DNA of 64,000 nucleotides from contig NZ_KL448323.1 of NCBI RefSeq assembly GCF_000709345.1, positions 3,128,516 to 3,192,515 on the forward strand, written 5' to 3'. The notes beneath the pieces were generated by a model, which was not told where the DNA came from, ran no database searches, and saw only the letters and a list, made by a program, of their open reading frames with translations. Both the position numbers and the translations under genes were made by a program. Source of the DNA: Polaromonas glacialis (GTDB lineage: Bacteria; Pseudomonadota; Gammaproteobacteria; Burkholderiales; Burkholderiaceae_C). Shown here piece by piece: positions 57,225 through 64,000 of the stretch (the first letter of the stretch is position 1; each line of letters begins with the position of its first letter).

Positions 57225-58129
57225 ATGTCCAGCAAGCCAACCCACCAAGAATCCATTGCGTACCGGCTGACCGAGATCCTGCGCCGCCTCAATGAAGGCG
57301 AAAAACTCGACCCGCAGGTGCTGGTTGAAGAATTTGGCGTCAACCTGCGTACCATTCAGCGTGACCTGAACGAGCGCTTTTCCTTCCTGGAGCTGGAAAA
57401 GAAAGAAGGCGTTTACTCGATCAACCGAATGCGCCTGGGCACGCTCAACTTCAAGGACGTGCAGCGCTTCGCCAGCCTGGCTGGGTTGCAGGGCCTGGAC
57501 CCGAGACTATCGACAGATTTTTTAAAGTCTATTCTGGACTACCGCATCCAGATTGCCCTGTTGATCCGGGGCCATAACTACGAAGACCTGCGCGGCAAAG
57601 AGCAGTTGTTCAACCAGCTCAAGCATGCCATCGAGGAATGCCACGCCGTCAGTTACGAATACCTCAAACCCGCCGGCTCCAAGCTGGTTGAAGCCGTGCG
57701 GCCCTACAAGCTGGTGAACCAGGACGGCATCAGGTACCTGGCCGCCACGGATGCAGGCCAGCTCAAGTCCTATGCGTTCAGCAAAATAGAGCGGCTGTTG
57801 GTATGGCCAGAAACCTTCACGCCCGACCCCGCCGTCGTCAAGAACGTCAACGAGGAAGACAGCATCTGGCTGAACCTGAAAAAACCGAAGTGGTGCTCAA
57901 GGTAGCGCGGCAGGCGGCCGATTACTTTTTGCGCCGCAAGCTCATTGGCGGCCAGAAGATCGAGAAAGAACTGGAGGACGGCGGCCTGATCGTCTCCGGC
58001 ACCATCGCCCACCCGAACCAGATTTTGCCCATCGTGCGCTACTGGCTTCCCAGCATCCACGTCATCAGCCCGGAAGGCATGCAGGCGGAACTGGAAGGGC
58101 AGTTGCGGGCTTACCTTGGGCAGATGTGA
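57225..58129 (+). pseudogene. WYL-domain HTH regulator with a frameshift at an A6 run
   Basis: The reading frame is broken. Residues 1-226 run from MSSKPTHQESIAYRLTEILRR through an HTH_11-like winged helix (EEFGVNLRTIQRDLNERF), then the WYL domain (AVSYEYLKPAGSKLVEAVRP, YLAATDAGQLKSYAFSKIE) to DSIWLNLKK at 57884; the original frame then stops after about seven codons. Reading one base back at the run of six A (57879-57884) restores TEVVLKVARQAADYFLRRK and the C-terminal WCX domain to 58129, giving a normal length of about 302. This could be a mutation, a sequence error, or slippage on the A6 run (transcriptional, or a -1 ribosomal shift). Related WYL proteins (CapW, BrxR) control defence islands. 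Confidence 0.8.
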
Positions 58130-58196
58130 CGTATTTGCCTAATTCTCCACAGCGCTGTTTCCCTTTGATCCCACTTACTTCAAGAAAGACTAAACC

Positions 58197-58322
58197 ATGA
58201 TCAACACCACATCACCCCTTGAAAGCCTAGCTGCGTTTGCTATTGCCTTTGCGGCAGGCGCAGTGGTCACCGCCGCCGCAGGTGTCTATGCAAGCTGGGT
58301 GCGCAAGACAGGTCAGGCTTGA
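58197..58322 (+). CDS. Putative 41-residue single-helix membrane protein
   Basis: Small ORF of 41 residues, 67 bases after the WYL regulator. Residues about 10-33 are one strongly hydrophobic helix (LAAFAIAFAAGAVVTAAAGV) followed by a basic end WVRKTGQA, a positive-inside pattern. It could be a small membrane toxin or phage-like peptide; no family is recognised. The ribosome site is weak (AAGAAAG), so the gene is uncertain. Confidence 0.4.
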   Translation: MINTTSPLESLAAFAIAFAAGAVVTAAAGVYASWVRKTGQA

Positions 58323-58531
58323 TAGCCTCACCAGTCAAGTATCAGCTGCTGCATGCCGTCAAGCTCGACGGCAGCACCGGGCAATCAGAATGAGTTGGTC
58401 GCGGCAGAAACTCCTGACTTCAAAACTGCCTTGAGTTACAAGGGAAGTATCAGCCGTTGCGTCCAGTCTCAACGGTTGGCAACAACAAATTAATGAAGAA
58501 AACAACAGCCAGCATGAACCCCAGTCAAGAC
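58323..58531. other. Short region between the 41-residue ORF and IS1380
   Basis: About 210 bases with no recognisable gene. It does not match IS66 tnpC, whose 3' part lies on the other side of the IS1380 copy, so the insertion site is not simply the interrupted tnpC; a deletion or rearrangement must have followed. Confidence 0.4.
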
Positions 58532-60229
58532 CCTGAATCCGTGAGTTCAAAAAACGCGGCCTGATTTTCAAACTGGAGTGGACAAATCCCGGTGGAATAT
58601 GCCGTGCTGTCGCGTACTGAAGCGGTTTATGGCGACGCCATGAGGGCGGGCAAGGCGGTTTTCCCAGGTTTTGAGCAGCATGAAGATTTTCCAGCCCAGG
58701 GCTGAACATGCCGCGCTGCGCGCAGGCCAGGTAAATGGAGCATGGGGCAGCGCGAGGATTTGCGCTGCTACGCGGTTGCGAGTTGCCCGTAATGCCGGTC
58801 AAACACCGCAAAGCCACTGTCGTTCGCGCCCAGGCCGAGCACCCAACGCCCAGCATGGCGGATCATGCGGGCGGCTTTGAACATCATCTCGTGCAACACC
58901 GTCTTGATACGCCGGCGCTGGGCCGGGTGGCGCACGGGCGCATCGGGCTCGTTCAGGGTGTTTTGTCCAATCAGGCGCAGCAGGTTCATGGCGACCGCAG
59001 CGAGCCGACAGACCAGATAATTGGTGTCAAACTTGCCACTGGGCAGGCGCTCCAGGTCCATATCGGACTTGAACTCGGCGTGAAACTGCTCGTGCGTGGC
59101 GTGGTCGGCGTACAGCGCAATGATGTCTTTCGCCTCAAAGCGCTCGGGCAGCGTCGTCGTCCAGCCGTCGAGCACATATTCGGGCAGCAACAAAGCATTG
59201 CCGTACTTGTCGATCGTGCGCTCGGTCAGGCGGTAAACGCGCCGGGCCGGATTCGCTGGGTTGCCGACATCGACCAGATCGAGCCTATCCTGCCAGACGC
59301 ACTCGCGTTTGCCCGGGCGCAGCGTCTGCCAGGCATTGTTCGGATCGCCCGCCTTTCCCACTGCCACCGTCTCAACTGGGGTCTTGCGCGGGTTCCACTT
59401 GATGATTGAGGAGCTATCTCGCGTCCAAGAGCCGCGCCCTGGGCCGAGATTTCCTGCATCAGCTTCAAAGAGCAAAAGCCCGAATCGGCACGCACCAGCA
59501 AAGGCCCCTTGACCAGGCTTGCCGCCAGGGGCAGCGCGCGTTCGAGGTTGTACTCGCTCTCCCGGGCCGAATGCTGCACGCCGGGGCGCAGCGCCAACTC
59601 TAGACAGTAACCCAGGCGGCCCAGGTACACCGCCAGCGGACAGTAACCATCAACCCCCGCGTAGGTACGCCCGACCAGTTCCTTTTGCGTGTCGCTGTTG
59701 TCCATCGCGAAGGTGTCCAGATCCACTGGCGTGTAGCCGCAGCCCAGCGCGCCAAAATCAATGGGCCGCCCTTCAATACGGCTGCCCAGCAGCGCCTGGT
59801 TGATCTGCGCGGCCAGTTCAAACCAGTCGCTGGCCTGGGTGTTCAGGCGCTGGCGCAGCGTCGGACTCGACGGCACCGCCTGCAACCCCAGCGCGCGCAT
59901 GAAAAAAGCGTTACCCCGAAAGCTCTCGATGGCGTCAAAGTCGTTCTTGCCCAGGCACAGCAGCCCGAGGTAGCTCTTGAGGATGTCGCTATTGGCAATG
60001 CCCGAGCGGACCGGGAAGGCCGGATCGATCAGCGCGTTGATATTGATGCGCTTGAGATATCTGCCAATCAACGCCAGTCCGGCATGGGAACTGAGGTCGT
60101 AGGGAAGTCGCTTGATAAGAAAATCGGTCATGTTTTCGCTCAACTGCAGGGTGAACTGAACTTGGCGGACAAGTGCTTGATTTCAATAAGGAAACCACCA
60201 AAATCTGACAACGAGATCACGGATTCAGG
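58532..60229 (-). mobile_element. IS1380-family insertion sequence
   Basis: A 1698-bp element with inverted ends: left CCTGAATCCGTGAGTTC (from 58532) and, at the right, the complement CCTGAATCCGTGATCTC (to 60229). The size is normal for IS1380. The transposase is frameshifted. A clear target duplication was not found. Confidence 0.75.
58768..60143 (-). pseudogene. IS1380-family transposase, frameshifted
   Basis: DDE transposase split into two frames near 59405-59415. The 5' part starts MTDFLIKRLPYDLSSHAGLA (the longer start MSENMTDF at 60143) and contains LGLLCLGKNDFDAIESFRGN, AMDNSDTQKELVG, GYCPLAVYLG and LLVRADSGFCSLKLMQEIS (a catalytic Asp). The 3' part, in another frame, goes on with IIKWNPRKTPVETVAVGK, YALYADHATHEQFHAEFKSD-like blocks, and LERLPSGKFDTNYLVCRLAA, which holds the final acidic region. 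Both halves look otherwise intact, so the break is recent or could be bridged rarely. Without correction the copy is inactive. Confidence 0.82.
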
Positions 60230-60235
60230 AAGTAG

Positions 60236-60457
60236 AATTGGTTATTTTGTTGGACGGAGGTGGGCGCCAAGCATGCCGGCATCGTGCAAAGCCTGATCGC
60301 GACATGCCGGCTGCACGATATCGATCCATACACCTACCTCGTCGATGTCTTGCAGCGCATCAGCATGCAGCCGGCGCAGCGCGTGCATGAGCTCATCCCG
60401 CGGCTGTGGAAGCAACACTTCGCCGAGCGTCCCTTGCGTTCGGATCTGGCTCCATGA
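60236..60457 (+). pseudogene. IS66-family transposase TnpC, 3' remnant
   Basis: The last about 73 codons of an IS66 TnpC transposase: NWLFCWTEVGAKHAGIVQSL, CRLHDIDPYTYLVDVLQR, HELIPRLWKQHF and RSDL. The region upstream, where the DDE domain should be, is replaced by the IS1380 copy, and no other tnp part is in the window. TAG directly before the remnant prevents any upstream read-through in this frame. The gene that follows overlaps its stop as ATGA. Confidence 0.85.
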
Positions 60458-60990
60458 GCGAGCTGTCCCAGGCTCAGGTCGTCCAGGCGGTCGTTTCTGT
60501 GGAGCGCATGAGCGCTGCACAGCGCGTGCAACTGGCCGACGAAATTTATCTGCGCCAGCCCAACTTGCTGGCCTCGGTGCTGGTGCTCGAGCGCATGGGC
60601 GTGAGCCTGCAACAGCTGGAAGTACCGATTTACATCCTGATGGTGGCCTACCAGGCCATCAAGGCCTCTAGGCTGGACTGGCCCCTCATCACGGAGGACG
60701 TTCAGGAGCGCTGCCTGCAGCGCCTCAATGGCAGCATTCGGTTCGACGAAGGTTTGAGTCCCGAGCTTATGCGGCAAGCCGTCCAACAACGCGTCGACGG
60801 TCATGCGCAACGCTATCTGCTGGCGTTCGTACACGGATACTTGCGCGATCATGACTTGCTGGCGGTTCGCAGCGATGCCGAGAAATACCTGCTGCTGGCG
60901 TCCTTCAATCTCGTCGAATGCATCGCCGCCACCGCGCCCGGCGGCACACCTCAGCGCCGTCCTTCTTCTGGCAAGCAAGCCGCGCCCTGA
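60454..60990 (+). CDS. IS66-associated protein of unknown function
   Basis: A 178-residue helical protein. It starts MSELSQAQVVQAVVSVERMS and is overlapped by the tnpC stop (ATGA). From general knowledge, proteins of this kind follow tnpC in some betaproteobacterial IS66 elements as passengers; the function is unknown. Contents: an N-terminal part with LADEIYLRQPNLLASVLVLERMG, and a C-terminal part with YLLAFVHGYLRDHDLLAVRSDAEKYLLLASFNLVE. The reading frame is complete, although the rest of the IS is gone. Confidence 0.6.
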   Translation: MSELSQAQVVQAVVSVERMSAAQRVQLADEIYLRQPNLLASVLVLERMGVSLQQLEVPIYILMVAYQAIKASRLDWPLITEDVQERCLQRLNGSIRFDEGLSPELMRQAVQQRVDGHAQRYLLAFVHGYLRDHDLLAVRSDAEKYLLLASFNLVECIAATAPGGTPQRRPSSGKQAAP

Positions 60991-61004
60991 CTCCGACCTT
61001 CCTG

Positions 61005-61105
61005 AGCATTCGGGCTTACGCGTCAACAACGCCGCAGGGTTACCGGTTACGCTTGCGCAACTGTTAAGCGATAAAGACTTGATGGAGATTTGCCATGACG
61101 ACTAA
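61005..61105 (+). pseudogene. 3' remnant of a RelE/HigB-type toxin gene
   Basis: An open stretch before the HTH antitoxin gene encodes LPVTLAQLLSDKDLMEICHDD and stops inside that gene, with an 11-base overlap (ATGACGACTAA). The C-terminal words LMEICHDD resemble the ends of RelE/HigB-type toxins next to HTH antitoxins. The 5' part of the toxin gene is lost; a CTGAGCATTCGGGCTTAC sequence at about 61002-61019 looks like the right IS66 end, so an IS66 insertion probably cut the gene. Confidence 0.5.
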
Positions 61106-61418
61106 GCCGAAATTCAAAAGCGACTCCTTCGAGACGATTCATTCTTCCGCACACGCCCTGTTCAAAGCAGGAGCCATTGACAAGGCGACCTTGCGCAACT
61201 TCGACGAATCATGCCTTGCCGTGCCGCAGGAGATAAATCCCGAAAAGATCAAGGAAATTCGTGAGATGAACCATGTGAGCCAGCCTGTTTTTGCCCGCTA
61301 CCTCAATACCAGCGAGTCCACTATCCAGAAGTGGGAGTCTGGTGCAAAACGGCCGAGCGGAATGGCGCTCAAGTTGTTGGCTGTCGTGCAAAAACACGGC
61401 CTCAAAGTCCTTGCATGA
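61095..61418 (+). CDS. HigA/NadS-like HTH antitoxin (orphan)
   Basis: A 107-residue Xre-type protein. The C-terminal HTH (about residues 50-100) shows EIREMNHVSQPVFARYLNTS and ESTIQKWESGAKRPSGMALK, typical of HigA2/NadS-like antitoxins; the N-terminal part is the toxin-contact region. In intact pairs the toxin gene comes first and overlaps. Here only its end remains, so the antitoxin is an orphan that may now only repress its own promoter. The start has GGAGAT upstream. Confidence 0.85.
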   Translation: MTTKPKFKSDSFETIHSSAHALFKAGAIDKATLRNFDESCLAVPQEINPEKIKEIREMNHVSQPVFARYLNTSESTIQKWESGAKRPSGMALKLLAVVQKHGLKVLA

Positions 61419-61547
61419 AGCAGACAACGGTTCAGGGTTTAAACGTCCAGCCATTGAAACAGGACTAAAAACATGGCCACGCAATAACGCACTACACTTA
61501 TTTATGTGCTAAAAACTTGAAAGCTGAAAGCAAAAAAGGGAACCATC

Positions 61548-61898
61548 ATGGCTGCAACTGTAAATTTCACAGGGTCCGTTGACCGTGACCTGCTCAAACG
61601 GGTCAAGGTGATCGCGGCCAAGTCAGACACTTCGATCAACGCCTTGTTCAACGCCGAGCTTCGCTTCCTTGTCGAAACCTTTGAAGCCGCCGAGCGCAGC
61701 GGTAATCAAAATTTCAAAACACTGCTCGATTTTTCGCTGGGGCGGATTGAGGACGGCAAAGCGCTTGCTGCCTTAGGAATCGACAGTCAGGAAGACTTGT
61801 TCCTTCTGATGGCGCGGGCGCATTTGCCCATGCCGCGTCTTCCCGAGGCCGATACGCAAAATATGGTGGACAGCCTGCACGCGCTGGCCTCCTCCTGA
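61548..61898 (+). CDS. RHH-like antitoxin of a predicted toxin-antitoxin pair
   Basis: A 116-residue protein. Residues about 5-45 (VNFTGSVDRDLLKRVKVIAA and SDTSINALFNAELRFLVETF) look like a ribbon-helix-helix DNA-binding domain, followed by a C-terminal part that may bind the toxin (LPEADTQNMVDSLHALASS). AAGGGAA precedes the ATG. It lies 12 bases before the PIN-like gene, a normal antitoxin-toxin layout. The assignment is based on fold-like features and context, not on a clear family match. Confidence 0.6.
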   Translation: MAATVNFTGSVDRDLLKRVKVIAAKSDTSINALFNAELRFLVETFEAAERSGNQNFKTLLDFSLGRIEDGKALAALGIDSQEDLFLLMARAHLPMPRLPEADTQNMVDSLHALASS

Positions 61899-61910
61899 TC
61901 GGCTGGATTG

Positions 61911-62438
61911 ATGACGCCGCCTGCAGAGATCTTGCTGCTGCCCGATGCCGGGCCATTGATCACGCTGGCCTACGCTGATGCGCTTGATGTGCTGTTCATG
62001 CCCGGCTGGTCGGTGGCGCTTGTGGATATGGTGCTGTGCGAAATCACGCGCAACCAGACACCCACCAGCCAGAAGCTGGCGCAATGGGTGCAGGCCCACC
62101 AGTTGCCCGTACTCCCCACCCGCATCAATCAACGCTATCAGCAAGCCTTGTCATCAAGCTTGGTTGCGTCCCGAAAATCGAATCTCGGCGAACTGGCGAT
62201 TCAAGAGACAATGATCAACTTTGCCTTTGAATCACCGCCGAAAACCGGCGTATTCCTGTTTGAAGACCACAAGATCGCCCGCGCCGGTTTTATCGTCCCG
62301 GACAATTGCCGCAAAGTCAGCACCAGGGCATTCCTTTTGTTCCTGGAGCAAAAGGGCTGGCTTGCGTCAGCCATCGAGATTGAGCGCAGGGCAATACAGG
62401 CGGGGCGTGCGTTTTCCAGCCTGCGCTTTCCTGCGTAA
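61911..62438 (+). CDS. PIN-like nuclease toxin (DUF3368-type)
   Basis: A 175-residue protein with PIN-domain features: an N-terminal acid in LLLPDAGPLITLAYADALDVL, a glutamate in SNLGELAIQE (about 100-110), and a C-terminal acidic site in GVFLFEDHKIARAGF. PIN toxins of the VapC group cut tRNA or other RNA with Mg. It begins 12 bases after the RHH-like antitoxin gene. A TTG at 61908 is the only earlier start. Confidence 0.62.
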   Translation: MTPPAEILLLPDAGPLITLAYADALDVLFMPGWSVALVDMVLCEITRNQTPTSQKLAQWVQAHQLPVLPTRINQRYQQALSSSLVASRKSNLGELAIQETMINFAFESPPKTGVFLFEDHKIARAGFIVPDNCRKVSTRAFLLFLEQKGWLASAIEIERRAIQAGRAFSSLRFPA

Positions 62439-62532
62439 CGAAGCAGCGCTCAGGCCCAGCCTTTGCGATACTGTGCAGCGATTCATTCATAGGGAATGAC
62501 GTTCCGTCCACCTCCACTTTTTGGCCTGCCTC

Positions 62533-64000
62533 TTGTCTTCACTACCAGTTTCCTCAACCCAGCCCACGCCGCTGGACGTGCTTGGCCAGGTGTTTGGCTA
62601 CAGCGACTTTCGCGGCCCGCAGCAGGCCATCGTCGAGCATGTCGTGGCGGGCGGCGACGCGCTGGTCTTGATGCCGACCGGCGGCGGCAAGTCGCTGTGC
62701 TACCAGATCCCGGCCATCGTGCGGCAAAACGCCGGCCATGGCGTGACCATCGTGATCTCGCCGCTGATCGCGCTGATGCACGACCAGGTCGGCGCGCTGA
62801 CCGAGGCCGGCGTGTCGGCGGCCTTCCTCAATTCGACCCAGTCCTATGAGGAAAGCAGCCAGATCGAACAGCAGTTGCTGCGCAACGAACTGACCCTGCT
62901 CTACGCCGCGCCCGAGCGCATCAACACGCCGCGCATGAAGAGCCTCTTAACGTCGCTGAACGAGCGCGGGCTGCTCAGCCTGTTCGCGATTGACGAGGCG
63001 CATTGCGTGAGCCAGTGGGGCCACGACTTCCGGCCGGAATACCGCAGTTTGAGCCTGCTGCACGAGACCTTCCCCGACGTGCCGCGCATGGCGCTGACCG
63101 CCACGGCCGACGCGCTGACACGCCAGGACATGGTCGAGCGGCTCAAGCTGGAGGACGCGCGCCATTTCGTCAGCAGCTTCGACCGGCCCAACATCCGCTA
63201 CACCATCGTCGAAAAAACCGACGCAACGCGCCAGCTATTGCGCTTCATCCAGACCGAGCACCACGGCGAGGCGGGCATCGTCTATTGCCAGTCGCGCAAG
63301 CGCGTGGAAGAAATCGCCGGCATGCTCGAAGACGCCGGCATCAAGGCCATGGCCTACCACGCCGGACTCGACGCCAGGCTGCGCCAGCAGCGCCAGGACC
63401 GGTTTTTGCGCGAAGACGGCTGCGTGATGGTGGCGACGATTGCCTTTGGCATGGGCATCGACAAGCCCGACGTGCGCTTCGTCGCGCACCTGGACATGCC
63501 CAAGAACATCGAAGGCTACTACCAGGAAACCGGCCGCGCCGGGCGCGATGGCTTGCCGGCCGACGCCTGGATGGTCTATGGCCTGCAGGACGTGGTGAAC
63601 CAGCGCCGCATGATCGACACCAGCGAAGTCGCCAGCGAGGAGTTCAAGGCGGTGATGCGCGGCAAGTTAGATGCGCTGCTGACGCTGGCCGAAGGCACGC
63701 GCTGCCGGCGCGTCAGCCTGCTGGGCTATTTCGGCGAAGCCAGCGAGCCCTGCGGCAACTGCGACAACTGCTTGACGCCGCCGGCCGTGTGGGACGCGAC
63801 CGAGGCGGCGCGCAAGATGCTCAGCTGCATCTACCGCGTTCAGCAGGCCAGCGGCATCAGCTTTGGCGCCGGGCACATCATGGACATCCTGCGCGGCAAG
63901 CCGACCGAAAAAGTCGTGCAGTACGGCCACGACCAGCTCAGCACCTTCGGCATCGGCGCTGATTTGGCCGAGCCGCAATGGCGCGGCGTGCTGCGCCAGC
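62533..64000 (+). CDS. recQ: ATP-dependent DNA helicase RecQ (5' part, truncated by window end)
   Basis: Superfamily 2 helicase; about 489 residues are visible and the frame is open to the right edge. Motifs: [16 protein letters not shown] (Walker A), [31 protein letters not shown] (DEAH box), [38 protein letters not shown] and [12 protein letters not shown], then the zinc site CGNCDNC in the RQC region. RecQ restarts stalled forks and acts in recombination. The likely start is a TTG at 62533 ([20 protein letters not shown]); no ATG lies in that part of the frame, and a GTG at 62578 is the alternative. Confidence 0.92.
   Translation, partial: MSSLPVSSTQPTPLDVLGQVFGYSDFRGPQQAIVEHVVAGGDALVLMPTGGGKSLCYQIPAIVRQNAGHGVTIVISPLIALMHDQVGALTEAGVSAAFLNSTQSYEESSQIEQQLLRNELTLLYAAPERINTPRMKSLLTSLNERGLLSLFAIDEAHCVSQWGHDFRPEYRSLSLLHETFPDVPRMALTATADALTRQDMVERLKLEDARHFVSSFDRPNIRYTIVEKTDATRQLLRFIQTEHHGEAGIVYCQSRKRVEEIAGMLEDAGIKAMAYHAGLDARLRQQRQDRFLREDGCVMVATIAFGMGIDKPDVRFVAHLDMPKNIEGYYQETGRAGRDGLPADAWMVYGLQDVVNQRRMIDTSEVASEEFKAVMRGKLDALLTLAEGTRCRRVSLLGYFGEASEPCGNCDNCLTPPAVWDATEAARKMLSCIYRVQQASGISFGAGHIMDILRGKPTEKVVQYGHDQLSTFGIGADLAEPQWRGVLRQ

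Overview
The window looks like a chromosomal segment of a betaproteobacterium of the Burkholderiales, most likely a Comamonadaceae member close to Polaromonas or Rhodoferax. This is inferred from the high-GC codon use, the radA / alr / lplT neighbourhood, the split cobalamin-dependent methionine synthase, an S-adenosylhomocysteine (SAH) riboswitch upstream of metH, and the glcE / glcF / ilvE / waaF gene types. No rRNA or tRNA gene was recognised, so the genus is not proven.

Layout. 1-0.73 kb is the 3' end of an aldehyde dehydrogenase gene. About 0.9-24.9 kb is one long minus-strand exopolysaccharide cluster of colanic-acid type. In transcription order it holds a NusG/RfaH-like antiterminator, a Wzc-like tyrosine autokinase, manC, gmd, fcl (GDP-fucose supply), a Wzx flippase, GT2, a Wzy-like polymerase, three glycosyltransferases, a WcaF-like acetyltransferase, a ChbG-like deacetylase, GT2, a WcaI-like GT4, an acyltransferase, a WcaJ-like initiating transferase and an OafA-type acyltransferase. 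25.5-57.1 kb is mostly housekeeping: an M48 protease, an AmpG-like permease, a two-component system, waaF, ilvE, radA, an HpaI-like aldolase, an HpaF-like isomerase, a ketopantoate reductase, alr fused by overlap to a MntA/HepT toxin-antitoxin pair, lplT, a DMT exporter, glutathione peroxidase, glycolate oxidase subunits, an SMP-30 lactonase, glnK-amtB, comM and the two halves of metH. 57.1-62.5 kb is an accessory region: a frameshifted WYL regulator, a 41-residue membrane peptide, a decayed IS1380 element, an IS66 remnant that cuts a toxin gene, an orphan HTH antitoxin and a RHH/PIN-like toxin-antitoxin pair. A truncated recQ closes the window.

The most unusual signal is a dispersed, two-stem repeat of about 70 bp, found in eight copies on both strands. 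Six copies are intergenic, one supplies the C-terminal codons of the AmpG-like permease, and one lies in frame inside metH, where it appears to add about 20 residues between two conserved blocks of the activation domain. Other points of interest are a 163-bp MITE-like inverted-repeat element; a sigma-54 promoter and a 28-codon leader ORF before glnK; an ops-like site in the long leader of the exopolysaccharide operon just downstream of the RfaH-like gene; and a SAH riboswitch whose expression platform visibly masks the metH ribosome binding site.
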